Origin: Heterobilharzia americana | Lineage: Eukaryota > Platyhelminthes > Trematoda > Strigeidida > Schistosomatidae | Assembly (NCBI GenBank): GCA_944470555.2 | Contig: OX104132.1 | Coordinates: 2,675,755-2,739,754, forward strand | Length of the DNA: 64,000 nucleotides | Direction: 5' to 3' | Shown: one piece after another, positions 34,266 through 45,749 of the stretch | Layout of the letters: each line of letters begins with the position of its first letter | Numbering within the stretch: position 1 is the first letter of the stretch | Translations under genes and position numbers: made by a program | Notes under the pieces: generated by a model | Told to the model about the DNA's origin: nothing | Database searches by the model: none | What the model saw: only the letters and a program-made list of their open reading frames with translations

Positions 34266-34429
34266 ACATACATTCAATTTGCTGAGTTTTCTGTATCACA
34301 AAAAACATTTTTTTCAATTAAAAAGACACATAGTAACAGACAATGGAGCTAAGAACGTATAAAGGGTTCTAAAGATTTGCATCGTTGCATTGAATATTTC
34401 ACTAGATTACAAAGTAACACATTACATAC

Positions 34430-34690
34430 CGGTAACCACAAAGAAATCACCTACTTCCATGCCATCAATGCATGAAATCCTTGACTACCGGTTTCAGTCA
34501 TGTAAGACGATGCAGACTAGACGATTTGGGCCTACGGGACAAGCGAGACGAGTGAGTAGTTGGAGGCTCTAGGTGATATGGCTCAGAATCGATATGGAGT
34601 AGTGCATATGTATACACATATTATCCTCATCTTAACGGCTATGCTCAATCTCAAGTAAAGAGGAATCACCGCAGATTAACGGTCATCATC
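34430..34690 (+). mobile_element. RTE-type LINE tail (group 2)
   Basis: CACCTACTTCCATGCCATCA, GACGATGCAGACTAGACG, TGATATGGCTCAGAATCG and CATATTATCCTCATCTTAAC blocks, as at 28490-28610 and 36770. Confidence 0.7.
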
Positions 34691-34919
34691 TAACAGTAAA
34701 ATACAGTAAACCATAGTGTCAAATCACTTCGCTTACAAGGTCACACAGGGTAAAACTTGATCGACATGTGTCGATCGGTGCTAAGTACTGAAGACTAGGG
34801 AGTAACACGGGTTGCCATCTCTGGCGACTAACTCATGAATTGCTGCAACTCTTACCGGTGCCATATTCTATAATGCTAGATGACCCTCAGAGGTAGCAGT
34901 CAATATGCATGAAAATTAA

Positions 34920-35130
34920 AAGACAACTCAATTTGGAGGTTTGTGGGGATTTATCGATTAATTTCAGGTTGGCTGGTATTCATCATGAACTGATGTTCGT
35001 TGGAGAAACATCGGAAACTTGGGAGCACTGGACAGGTGTTTCATTCTAGCACGGAACTTCTCAACAGTGCATACACATGACCCCACCGGGGATCAAACCT
35101 AGGACATTCAGGTCACCCAGTTAGCAGTGG
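34920..35130 (-). mobile_element. tRNA-derived SINE, inverted
   Basis: The complement of the family: CTCAATTTGGAGGTTTGTGG end, GGTATTCATCATGAACTGAT, GAGCACTGGACAGGTGTTTC, and a tRNA-like part with a decayed B-box complement GGATCAAACC near 35094. Confidence 0.75.
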
Positions 35131-35302
35131 ACCAGTAGTCAAGTCATAGATTAAACGTTTCCAGTTAGAAGACAGTTGTTACTGCATGTACACTACGAGT
35201 ACCATACGCTTAGTTTTCACTGTATTAGTAATATATACATTACTTGACCGAATAATACATAACTTGTATTCTGTCTAATTAAATACAAAATAAATTTCTT
35301 AC

Positions 35303-35537
35303 ATGAAATTAAAACAGTTGTAGCTGTTGTAGCCGGATTTGTATTACACAGTAGTAAAGGTGTTTCTCCAGACAGGCAATCCACAGCAAGCTTGAATACA
35401 AAAGGTACTAAAACATTCACAATTTTAGAGGATAATAATAAGAGAACTGCTGCAACAACACGTAATCGAATTTCTGGTTTATCCTTTGGCCAAACATATT
35501 TTAACAAACGACTAATAATGGTCCAGTCAGATAAAAT
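35303..35537 (-). CDS. ABCB7: ABCB7 exon: TM1 and start of TM2
   Basis: Seventy-eight codons plus one base, about residues 92-169. ILSDWTIISRLLKYVWPKDK matches the pre-TM1 helix (human ends MLSYVWPKDRPDLRARV). TM1 spans roughly VAAVLLLLSSKIVNVLVPF, then FKLAVDCLSGE, a polar loop, and TATTVLIS entering TM2. The 5' side has acceptor TTTAG in phase 0. The donor GTAAGA follows TCAT, leaving one base of the split Tyr codon that the next exon completes; human ABCB7 has LIGYG at the same place. A first exon ending in phase 0 is required upstream. Confidence 0.94.
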
Positions 35538-35864
35538 CTAAATAATATTAAAATGTAATCATACACAAAACACAGTGGTTATTCAGTGTATAAATAGCAT
35601 GCTAAAAATCAATTAAACGGGAATATGTAATAAAAATAATAGCGATGATGATGATGGTAAGTGCATGCACGTTTCCGTTACTACAACAGCTCACACCAGA
35701 GCCGTACTATGAATAATAAAACTCCGATACTTTACGTACAAGACAACATATTTAAGAAGATAATTATCAACAACAAAGAAAGATGAACCGCTCTTATCAT
35801 CATGAGTGTAGATTCAAAAACCATTTACAGAGAATAAAGGGTAAGATCATCTTGAACTATAGAG
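35538..35864. other. Intronic stretch upstream of exon 2
   Basis: Contains a short ATGATG repeat near 35640. No coding or mobile-element signature recognised. Confidence 0.5.
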
Positions 35865-36990
35865 TAGGCACGCTTACCAATGCCTGATCTGAAGACGGCA
35901 TTCGACTTCGTTGATCGAGAAGTCTTATGGTAGTATCTCTCACTGGAAAGGGTACCGAATAAGTACATCACCCTATTGAGGGCTCTTTGCTCGCATACCT
36001 GTGGGCGTATTAGAGCCTACGGTGAGATATCAGGTGAGTTGTGTACGTCGAGTGGTGTCCGTCAAGAATGCCCACTTTCTCCATTGCTATTTAATTTTAT
36101 CAAAGATGTTCTTATGGAGGTCTCCTTCTCGACAAACAAATACATAAGAATTAACCTAATCACAACAGAATTTTTGGTAGACCTAGAATACGCAGATGGC
36201 AGCCCTGACAAGACTCAGTCCTCTGGACACCCGGAGTTGCAATTTGGGAATGTGTAGGATGCATTTCTCGCCGCTTTAGAGCAAATTGTTGCTCCAGAAC
36301 TGGTTTTCGATGACACTCCGACTAACAACAGAGAGTGAAGTGGTTGAATGCGTTCAATACTTTACTTACGCGGGAAGTGAGATCACTCTTGATGCATTGG
36401 TCAGTGGCCGACAAAATCTCTGCACAGATACAAAAGGTTTGATTGGGTTTCGCCATATTACACCATATGTGATGCCGTTGCGATATCCGACTATCTATTA
36501 AGGATCGAGTATACTGTGCTGCAGTCCACTTTGTTCTACTGTATGGGTGTGAAACATGGGCAATAAAGGTAGGAGACATGAAAAGGCTTCAGGTGTTTGA
36601 CCACCATTGCTTTCGTAGCATAGGCCGTGTTCCGTGATGTCACCAGTGAGTAATATAGACGAAGAGTTTTAGGGAGGGAGAAGAAATTCAGTTGACGCGG
36701 TTGTGAACCTTTATCGACTGAGATGGCTAGCTGGGACATGTGTTACATAGCCTAGCGCATATGTATACACACATTATCTTCATCTTAACCGCCATACCTA
36801 ATCTCATCATATTCTCACTCTTCCTTTCTCTCTTTTACTACTTCCTACTTCTGCTTCCTTTGGCTGATTTTTCTTTCCTTCTTCATCTTCCATTTTACTG
36901 AGTTGTTACTTGATGTGCTGATATGAAGTGTAAACAGTTGGACCGTTACGCAGTAATACCTGGGCCTGTGTGGATTTTGATGACGATGAT
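35865..36990 (+). mobile_element. RTE-type LINE, 3' half (group 2)
   Basis: In plus orientation: DLKTAFDFVDREVLW (RT motif A), ELCTSSGVRQECPLSPLLFN (motif B), VDLEYAD (start of motif C, next Asp replaced), VVECVQYFTYAGSEI, then YGCETWAIKVGDMKRLQVFD, and a GATGACGATGAT tail. Frameshifts separate these pieces. It is the best group 2 representative in the window. Confidence 0.85.
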
Positions 36991-37024
36991 ATATGTTGAT
37001 GAGGTTGTTTCCAGAGGAGAAATA

Positions 37025-37270
37025 TCCTTTGAGTGAATGCGTAGTCAACTTGTCCAAAAAATCCGAGGAACTCCTTCAGAAAAGAACTAAACTACATTAC
37101 GGAAGACGCTTCGTCACTGAAGACCTCAAGACTTAACTCTAAGATCCAACAGGAAGTACGACAAGTAATCGTACTTCTAATCAGGGGGAAGCTAAACCAC
37201 AATCAACACGATTAAACAACCCACGTGAGAGAACACAACCTCATCGAAATTATACACTCCTGAGCTGCAA
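37025..37270 (+). mobile_element. Penelope-like element fragment
   Basis: GAGGAACTCCTTCAGAAAAG, GTCACTGAAGACCTCAAGA and CAACAGGAAGTACGACAAG parallel 9065-9230 of the Penelope-like element. No RT motifs. Confidence 0.55.
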
Positions 37271-37329
37271 GTATTCTCCACCATCTCATATACATAGAAT
37301 GTGCGTAATGCATTCAATAACCTTTTGCA

Positions 37330-37465
37330 AATGTGTGCAGTAGGTAATGAGTCACACCTATTGTATGAGGCCTAATGATACAACCTAGTTGGCTGCCTAC
37401 ACCTCGGTAGGTGAAGCGCGGTTACATCCCACGACCCACTGATTGAAAGTCATCTCCCTCTCTCT
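37330..37465 (-). mobile_element. tRNA-like SINE
   Basis: CACACCTATTGTATGAGGCC, TGGCTGCCTACACCTCGGTA and a B-box-complement region near 37420. Family of 14870-15030. Confidence 0.6.
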
Positions 37466-37764
37466 CTAAACCCAAAGTGATGCAACAAACTTCAGTAATG
37501 CTTCCTCAAAGATTTGGCTAAAAAATAGGTAGACTAACTATAGTAACTTGTCATTCAAAGTTCATTCAGTACAAAAAACTATAGGGCCGAATCAGATTTA
37601 TTCCAAAAGCAATCTGCTTGTATAGGAAGTACATTTATGTGATGCGCTACGTGGTGGAAAAAGATTCATGGATGTTTTACGTAGTTTAAACTCCCTTGTA
37701 CAATCTACACTAACTTTTACTAAATTATTTGTCTTAGCACTTTCAGTCTTCTAACATAGCGTTA

Positions 37765-38270
37765 TTTCAGTTGCATCTGATAGCTGTTACTTTGACATGA
37801 TGTTCGGGCTTGTGTATTGCTACACTGGCTGAAACGCTTGTTCCCTCGGGACTCCACCATTCCAGAAAGAGATGTTGGGTAATGGTAAGACGAAAAGCAG
37901 TCACTATTATGGTATGTATAGCTACGCTATGGGGATCTGAGGGCGAAATCATACTACTGGAAGGGGTGACAGCAGTAACGTGTTTGTCTTGGATTACTGG
38001 TAGTGTCACGCTGATGCTTTCATGCCCGTGGGAAGGGAGGGATAGAAAAAATCGGTCCAAAAAACAGCACACTCCTCTCTGCCCCTCAGTCTTCCAATGG
38101 GTCCTCGCTAGAACACCCAAACTTCAAATCAAGAACCTGCAAAACATTGTGGGTGATAGGCCTTCAGTAGACGTCCCATGCGTCCTGCGGTCATAAATAT
38201 TCCTCTCTTTCAGGTACCTTAGGAAGAAATAGCCTTCTATGGTGTGGATAGCTGGGGAGTGTCAGCCACT
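37765..38270. repeat. Dispersed repeat of unknown family, copy 1
   Basis: Matches 39718-40265 in direct orientation with many substitutions and small indels. Shared blocks include GGTAAGACGAAAAGCA, GAGGGCGAA.TC.TACT, GTGACAGCAGTAA.GTGTTT and TTTCAGGTACCTTA.GAAGAA. A 128-codon plus-strand frame (37810-38196) in this copy is not open in the other. Confidence 0.75.
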
Positions 38271-38639
38271 CACACGCTTCCAGTAGTAAACAAGACCCAA
38301 TCAAATATAATCTACCCTCCTCAACTAAGTCTTCTTCGTTGTCTTCACCTCTTTCTACCAATATTAAGCATCTAACAGCTTTCTCAACCTCTCACTTTGT
38401 GGCCAATGCCAACAATGAAAGTCATCGGAACCTGATTCCTAGTCTGTGTTGACTAGCCTTATTCTTAGTCTCCTAAGACCCTGCCATCGATTTTATGTAA
38501 GAGCTGTCAACATCCGAATTCTGTGAAAGGATGATTAACTTGCAAATGACTTGCAAATTGCACTACCCATGTCAATATATTTTACAGTTGAGTAGTTTTT
38601 CAACTGCCTAACTGCAGGTGTCAACAAGGTTCCCGCTGG

Positions 38640-39050
38640 AAACCATGACACGTGTTGTGAACTAGAGAAAGATACTTTACGACGAGTAGTCGACTAAGGT
38701 TCACAAACTCATCAATCGACTTGCCTGTCTTGTCTAGTACCCTTTGCCTGATCTCAGCAATATTCATAGTGATTCCACCAAATGCGAGCAATAATGTGAA
38801 GACACCTAAGATCAAAATTCTGTCACCACTTTGTCTTCTACTTTCAACAGCCATGATTGACAGCAGCATAACAGGAAAGAACGGATTTCAGTGCAGTATA
38901 CTCGTCCTTTGACAGATAGCTGGGTATCTCACCAGCTGGTGCAACAGGTGATGCAAATTGGCAAATGACGAACAGGCCTTCTGTATGCCAGCTGCGATTT
39001 CGTCAGCAATCACCCCGTTAAAAGATGACGGTTGAATAAGTTAGGAAACT
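38640..39050 (-). mobile_element. RTE-type LINE remnant (group 3)
   Basis: GTAGTCGACTAAGGTTCACA, CTCATCAATCGACTTGCC, TTCTGTCACCACTTTGTCTT and CAGCTGGTGCAACAGGTGATGC-like text parallel 2060-2400 on the minus strand. Confidence 0.6.
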
Positions 39051-39489
39051 GGACATAAAGATTAAATCAGACTCAATGTCAGGTGATAATATAAAACAAA
39101 ATGCAAAAATCATTGTAAAGTATGATGAGCATGAGACAGGTGGCAAAAATGGATTTAGGCTATATAGTTTTCGAAATCCCAATAACATATGCCAGTATCC
39201 CTTACACTTAAGTTTGAGCTCGTTAGCTACTGCTTGCAAGTCGAACAATTAGACTATCAAGCTACAGCTCTATGCGACAGGTAGTAGTAATACATTGCTA
39301 GTGCAAAATACGTTTTACTACACAGTATACAAGTAATACAAGCGTCATAGGTTTGGACTAGGTTCGATCTATATCTCAGTATACCAAAATTCAGTTCTTA
39401 CACTAAGATTTCAGTCCAATCTAGTTCTTCAAGTGTGCTCAAAACACCTAGTTGAATAAAATCGAAATGCACGTAACAACCTTGTACAT

Positions 39490-39650
39490 ATTCATGAAAA
39501 AGGCAATGAGCCTCACCAGTTGTGTGACAGCTAACGATACTATTATCTGGCTATCCAAACCTAGGTAGATGGAATAGGGCTCGAACCCGTGGACAACTAG
39601 TTGAAATCTATAACCCTGAAACCAATGAGCCACAGCTCGGAACAACATAT
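39490..39650 (-). mobile_element. tRNA-like SINE
   Basis: The minus strand has GTGGCTCATTGGTTTCAGGG (A-box-like) and GGGTTCGAGCCC (B-box, 39572-39583). Confidence 0.65.
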
Positions 39651-39717
39651 AACTATGATTACTAACAGTATGTTAGTTGGAAAGTCACTCAATTTAACCG
39701 ACTGACCGTTCCCAACC

Positions 39718-40265
39718 GATAGCTGCTATCTTGACGTGGTGGTCGGTCTTGTATTTCATAATGACCTAACGATCTATGCTGGTGTAACTCTGGTTCTCTC
39801 GAGGTCCTACTGTACCAGAAAAGTCTATTGGATAGTGGTAAGACGAAAAGCAATTACCGTTGTGGTGTAAATTGCTACACTATGATCGGGGTCTGAGGGC
39901 GAAGTCGTACTCCTGCTAGATGGATGGGGTGTGACAGCAGTAAGGTGTTTCCCTTGGATGATCAGTAGTGCCATGCTGATGCTGCCTTCTCAGTGGAAGG
40001 AGGGGGTTAGAAAAGGTCGGCTCCAAAAATAACACACTCCACCATACCCCACGGTCTGCCAGTGTTGGTTCACTTGTCGTTTCTTTTCGACCATCCCGCC
40101 CCAAAAATACAGAAGTTCAAAATAATCATACTCAAAATGTTGGGTGTGACAGGCCTCAAACAGATCTCCGACGGGCTATGCGGTTACACAAATCGCTTTC
40201 AGGTACCTTAAGAAGAAATAGCCTTCCACGGTGTGGGCAACCGGGAAGTATCAACCGCCCTCACA
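39718..40265. repeat. Dispersed repeat of unknown family, copy 2
   Basis: Partner of 37765-38270. Both copies start at a GATAGCTG.TA.CTTGAC-like edge and run to the GTGTGG..A.C.GGGAAGT.TCA block. No coding signature is shared by the two copies. Confidence 0.75.
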
Positions 40266-40269
40266 ACAC

Positions 40270-41732
40270 GATCAGCACTCAAGTTTCCTCAGACTATAAT
40301 GAGCCTTAATTCGTTCCACTGGTCAAGCAACTCAACTCTGTACACCATAGTTTGAACTATTCCAACAAAGCACCAAAACTAATGTACCATAAGCCAAAAA
40401 GAAATGTCATTTACAAGAAAAATAAACTACGTTTCACAATATCTACTCGACATATGAATACTGAAGTAAATGAAAAGACTAAATTCTGGATATACTTTTC
40501 CAGACAACCATAGCAACCAAGCTCTCCAAATTGCATACTTCCTGATGTTAACTCGATATACTATTCGTATACATGTGAATTTCTGCAAACCCTATGAGCT
40601 AAGGTTCTTTTAGATAGTGGTTTAATTTGAGAAAATGACTAAAACACTAGCAACAATTGAAAGTTGTGTAGTAAAACTAAAACCGATATATGCATAGAGG
40701 GTAGAAGTGATGTACAGCAGCCTTGAGTCAGCAGGAAACAGGACTACCACCACCACACATACCGTAAACACAACCCAACTCTTGAATAAATCGCTTGAAG
40801 CTAAGTCCCCCACTAACTGTGTAGTAGCTGTCAACTTAGAGTGGTTACCGAGGGTTTTACTGTTCACCTACAGTATTAATGATTGACAAGACCGAGTTAA
40901 CGATTTGCTGCTTGTTATTTTTTTTAGAATACTAACAAACTGATGGTCACCCTGAAATCGTCATTCTTTGACAAATATGGGTGTCTGAATCGTTACAAGT
41001 TGGTGAGCTGTCGCTCATTAGTCTAGGCGTTTAACTTTCAACTGATGGGTTACGAGTTAGGACCCCACCTCACCTACCGAGGTATCGACAGCCAAATGGT
41101 ATCAGCCGTCAAACAATAGGTATGGCTCACTAACTACCACACGAGCCTGTATGTGGTTGCTGAATGCATTCCGATTACCGATTCCACTGAAAGACCAGCA
41201 GCGGACGTTTGAAATATTCCTTGGGATTCAGCAAGAAAAAAATTACAAAGTAATGCATGGCATATTCTCCGTAATGCACTGTGTTACAGAATGTCACCGA
41301 AAAATGTATTTTAAGAGCATTGATTTCTGGTAAGTTAGTTAGACCTATTTATACAGAGAAAACTGTTAACAGAGCTACTGTCAAGTCACAGATACTCAAA
41401 AATTCAATCGACCAGTTTATGTTGGAATATTTCAAATCTCTTTAGCAAACATATTCGACTACTCTTCAGAAACAGGATTATCGATCACGAATAATACTCG
41501 ATATACGGCAAAACATCCAGGAAACGGTAAAAAGATAACAAGGGATTTTTTGTAATTATACCTTTATAAGAGAAATCATATTCCGTGTCAACAAGCTGCG
41601 TAACCATTCAGAAATGAAAAATGATCAGATCAAGAGTAAGCAAAGCAGTGGCTCATTAGTTTACGCCTTAGAATAGAAACTAAAATTGCAAAGTTGCTGG
41701 AAGGTTTAAAAACCAGTACCACAGAGATTTAA
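40270..41732. other. Unassigned intronic stretch with SINE scrap
   Basis: A tRNA-like SINE remnant lies at about 40990-41130 (GTTACGAGTTAGGACCCCAC, CTCACCTACCGAGGTA). An 81-codon minus-strand frame at 40622-40867 has hydrophobic segments but no homology or splice support. Rest unrecognised. Confidence 0.4.
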
Positions 41733-42425
41733 GATAAGTAGTGGAATTTCTAGATGATGTCCACATTCAAGTAAAGTAGACTGAAATACGTAAACACAGA
41801 AAAATAAGAGGCATCAAATGAATTATATCTATCAGAATGAAGACTCGTAACTCATTAGCACTCACAAGTTTCTGTTCTGAATCCGGTTTCAGTTCAGTAT
41901 CTGATGAACCATGAAAGTGTAAACGTGAAGGGAGGGTCCAAAGCGGCTGGACACGAGGTATCTTATCCGACGAAACAAATTTAGGATATCCCGTCTTACA
42001 TCTCCAGTTTACAACACACGTAGCACCTGGAGACAATCTACATGCGACAACATTTCTGACTGAAAAATTGAAAACGATTGCACTACTGGAAATGTGATGG
42101 CGCGTAACACTAAATACATTTGAAGCTCTGCTAATCATGATGAGATACTGCAACCATTTGTACTTTGAGAGCGTTAAGATTCACATATCAATGGGATCGC
42201 TAGCAAAAATGATTTCTCAGGCGCCCTTTATTTAGGCACGCTTATCTGCTCTTGTTCATCTCTCAGATGACTATTCTAGTTTATTTCCTGTTTGATAATC
42301 ACCAAATTATAGGAAGCCAAAGTAATTTTCTGTGTAAAGTAGAAACTTCGAGTTTTACATTAATGTTTCGAACAGAAGATCAAAGATTGCACAAGTTACG
42401 ACGATGACCTTGAATCTAATTTCCA
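41733..42425. repeat. 693-bp direct repeat, copy A
   Basis: It matches 47643-48336 at a constant offset of 5,911 bp with no net insertion or deletion. Only a few substitutions are seen by eye, for example G/A near 41791 and T/C near 42417. It contains the candidate ABCB7 first exon, about 290 bp upstream of its ATG including the tail of a CR1-like LINE, and about 130 bp of intron. The right edge falls inside LINE coding sequence; the left edge shows only a few bases of shared sequence. Confidence 0.9.
41866..42138 (-). CDS. ABCB7: Candidate first exon of ABCB7, copy A (mitochondrial presequence)
   Basis: Ninety-one codons from an ATG at 42136-42138 to a GTGAGT donor at 41860-41865 in phase 0, the phase needed by the next exon. 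The product starts MISRASNVFSVTRHHISSSA, has many Arg and Ser and no Asp or Glu before about residue 58, as expected of a matrix-targeting presequence. It ends SRLHFHGSSDTELKPDSEQKL, which would run into ILSDW; human ABCB7 has a comparable LHTDPKEG stretch just before its VWPKD helix. Assignment is inference, because presequences are poorly conserved. An identical exon lies 5,911 bp further right. This copy is the nearer one to the next exon (intron about 6.3 kb). Confidence 0.62.
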
Positions 42426-43692
42426 ATGTCCAATATTGATAGTGTGAGCGTAGAACACTGATAGGTTTTGATCTCTCGCATCTAGTTCATAGGGCTTGGT
42501 ATGAGTTGTTCGGTTTCCCTTCTGCAGTGGACGAGGACATCCCCTCTGCTTTCTTGCTTTTAGCTTCTGTGAGGTGGATGTTTTGCGGGTTGGCAAGTTG
42601 TAATTTGTGGAATGATTGGGGAGCTATGGGTGACTGGGAAGTTTGAGGAACTGCCGTGACTCCTGTCTGTGTAGGTTCTTGAAAGAGAAAAATAAGGTAG
42701 TGGATAAGAGGAAAAAGTAAAGGAGGGGAAAAAGGAAAAGAAGGGGAGGGAAGGAGGAGAAAAGGAGGGTGAAAAGAGAAATAAGAACGAGGGAGAAGTA
42801 TGTTGGAATTACTTGGATGGTAGCGTGGGTTTGGTTCCTACAGGAGAATAGGTAGGTGATGTAGATGTGTCAAGAAGCGAGATAGTGAGTGGTAGGTAGG
42901 AGGGAGTTGGGAGATAGTGATGTTGGTGACTACCTGAGTACATCCGTGGTAGACCATGCGACGTGACATAACTGTCTGATCGTCTCTTGGATGAAGCGGC
43001 TGAGGGAGCTACAACGATATGTCGCGGTAGGGCATTCCATAAAGCACATATTCTCAGGGAGAAAACTTGGGACCCGAGTATGGTGTCGGCTCTCCTGTGT
43101 GCTATCTTAATGGGGTTTCATCGCGAAGACCGCTCAGTTGCAGGTAAAACTGATTTGTTCGCGTGGTCTGCCTGATGGACGATCTCGTATGGCACAATAA
43201 GGCCAACCCCTCTTCTTGCGATAACCCAAGGTGAATAGGTTTAGGTGTTCGAGTCTTTCAGGATATGCCTTGCCCTCTGGTCCCACTGCCGATTCTGTTG
43301 CAGTTCTTTGTATTTTGTTCAACGAGATTAGTCTCTCTTCAGTGTTGGTGGGGCCACAGTATTGAAGACTTCTACATGCGGTTGCATATAGGATTTGAAA
43401 ACGGTGAGGAAGAGTTCGGCAGTGAAGGTGTCAAGCTGTTTGTGCAGAAGATGCAAAATGGCATTCCTTCTGGTTGTCGTATCTTTGTAGTTGGAGCTGT
43501 TGTTCAAGGTGTCAGAGAAGTTGAGCCCGAATCCTTCCCCATGAACACTCTGGTGGTAGCACGGTTGCTCAACATGTACTGAAAGTCGGTCGTACTTGCT
43601 TCATATTTACTGATGTTCATTACTTTGCACTTTTCCAGGCTGAAGCTCAAGCCATTTTCCAACGACCAGAGTTCGAGTTGCCGCGAGTCATT

Positions 43693-44624
43693 CTAAAGTG
43701 CTGTACTGTCAACTTCTTCCTCTACCACCCTCCAAATTGTAATGTCGTCGGCTAAGAGGAGGATGGGTGAGGATATTTTGTCTGGCAGATCGTTGACAAA
43801 CGTGAGGGATAGAAGTGGTTCTAGGATTGCTCCTTGAGATACCTCTGACGTCGACGGTCTCCACTCCGACCGCATTCCTTTTCACCTCGGCGCGGGAATG
43901 CCTCCCTTCCAGGTAATCCTTGAACCAAGAGAGTAGGGGTTCACTTATACCAGCTGATATGATCTTGTGAAGCAGAACTGTGGGTACAATGTCAAGTGCT
44001 TTGGCTAGGGCGAGAAAAACAACATGTACAGGTTTTCTGTTGTCCCAGCTTAGTGTCCAGTCGTCCCAGGTGGTTAGCAAGTTGGCTCACATGAGCGAAC
44101 ACTCCGAAAATCATGATGAGCAAGGCGCACGTGTGTTCCCTGCTGAGGAATTCCCAGATGGTGTCAGCGACCAGGCTTTCTAACACTTTCGACAGTAAAG
44201 GGAGTAGAGCAGTTGGCTTATAGCTGCCTGGGCTTTTGCCGTCTCCTCCCTTGAAGATAGGCGACAAGATGGCGCTCCTACATTCTTCAGGGAGTTCGCA
44301 CGACTCTATCGACTGCTGAAAGAGGCTGTGGAGTGGTTTCGTAAGCACCACTGGTTTTGGGTTATCGCAGCCAGGGGACTTGCCTGGACGCAGCCTAGAC
44401 AGCTTCCCGAAAGCTTTCTTCCCTATGGTTGAGATGTGGCAAAAGTATTCGTTATTTACGACCAGGTCGGTGTCGTAGCGAGTCGGTGTGGATCTTGTGT
44501 CAGTGCTAAGTTGGGCTTGGAATTGTAAGCTCGAAAGCTCTGCAGTTTTTAGACTGCCTAGTATACTCCCGTCATAGCCTGTGACAAGATTCACTCCCTT
44601 GCAGGTCGACTTCCTTCTCGCCAT
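43693..44624 (-). pseudogene. CR1-like reverse transcriptase (LINE A)
   Basis: KLSRLRPGKSPGCDNPKPVV begins the RT, then CRSAILSPIFKGGDGKSPGS and YKPTALLPLLSKVLESL. Motif A reads VVFLALAKALDIVP, where the first catalytic Asp (usual FLDLAKAFD) is Ala. After a frameshift come SQGAILEPLLSLTFVNDLPD and motif C LLADDITIW, intact. With motif A lost the enzyme is predicted dead. Confidence 0.87.
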
Positions 44625-45025
44625 GAAGTGGTACAGGTTCTAGGGATTGCTTTGTAACCTCGCTGCCAAGTTTGTTTGATAGGAAAATCTGTCGCTGCAC
44701 ACTCTAATGTTACAGTGGTTGCGAATCCTTTTGTAGTTCAAGAAGTCAGACTCCCTGCCTGATGTACGCCACTAGAACCAAGCCTGCTTCTTGCTCTGGA
44801 TAAGCCTCTCTGTCCCACGCTTTAACCATGAGGTTCTCATTGATTGTCTGTGTGTTACTTCTGGTACACTGTGACTGATGGCCTCGGTGATTATTTTCTT
44901 CACCTCCAACCAGTGTTCATCTGTTGTGAGATGAGCCCAGTCCACTGGCCATGATGCATTCATGGGGTAGTCCCTCATGAGCTCATAGTTGGCCTTGCTG
45001 TAGCAAGGGAAGGTGTTGGACGTCT

Positions 45026-45674
45026 CTAGTTGCAGAGCTCCCCAGTAATCATAGGGAGGGTTATTACTGAGTGGTCAGTGAAGTCAAAGGGGGGTTGTAT
45101 GCAAACGTCCTCAATGAGAAGTTCATCGTTCGTCAGAATGTAGCCAAGGCTCCATGCGTTTCCGTTAGGTCCCCAGCGTGTAGCATCACCCACTTTCTCT
45201 GAGAGGCCAGCAGTCTTAATTGCATCCTTCAGCTTCTGACTGAAGGATCTGATGCGTCTCCCTTCCGTCTCGAAGAGGATGGACGGGGTGTTGAAGTCGC
45301 CGGCAATGGTTACGGAATCGTAATTTGCAGGGGAACTGGTGGGGGACCGATATATAACTCCGAGCAGGTATTTGGCATAGTGGAGAATGAAGTAGCACCA
45401 TAGAGATTCTGGGAGCTGGGTTAAGGCCGTATCGCTAACCGCCCTTCCCTTTAAACGGCAGTTCACGTAGAGAGCCACTCCCTCCCTCCCTCCCTCCTGC
45501 TCTGAGCTCTCTGTCCCTGCGGAAGAGTCCCATGCCAGTAACATGCATCTCTTCGTCGGAGATGTTCGACGAGAGGCAGGATTCGGTGATGAATATGATG
45601 TCGGAGTGCTGATGTTCACGCAGCGTCTTCATTTCTGCTACCTTCCCTCTTAGCCCCCTAACGTTGCTGTACAT
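45026..45674 (-). pseudogene. CR1-like APE endonuclease (LINE A)
   Basis: MYSNVRGLRGKVAEMKTLRE and DIIFITESCLSS begin the domain (usual N-x-R-x-L and TE). A frame change occurs around the GGGA repeats near 45490. The second frame continues with GVALYVNCRLK, LLGVIYRSP, SVTIAGDFNTPSI (catalytic GDFN intact), and ends FDFTDHSVITL, with the catalytic Asp-His pair (usual SDH). Confidence 0.85.
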
Positions 45675-45749
45675 ACATGTTAGAGTGTGCCTGGTGAGAG
45701 GGAGGTCTGGTTGTGTATTTTCGCGGGATGAGCGCTTACCTGGTTGGGT

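Noticed and set aside
37810..38196. 128-codon plus-strand frame and a 117-codon minus-strand frame
   Set aside because: They lie in an unknown dispersed repeat; the second copy (39718-40265) does not keep either frame open.
41866..42138. Treating the presequence frame as an independent small secreted protein gene
   Set aside because: The Arg-rich N-terminus lacks a hydrophobic signal core, and a phase-matched GTGAGT donor leads toward the ABCB7 exons on the same strand.
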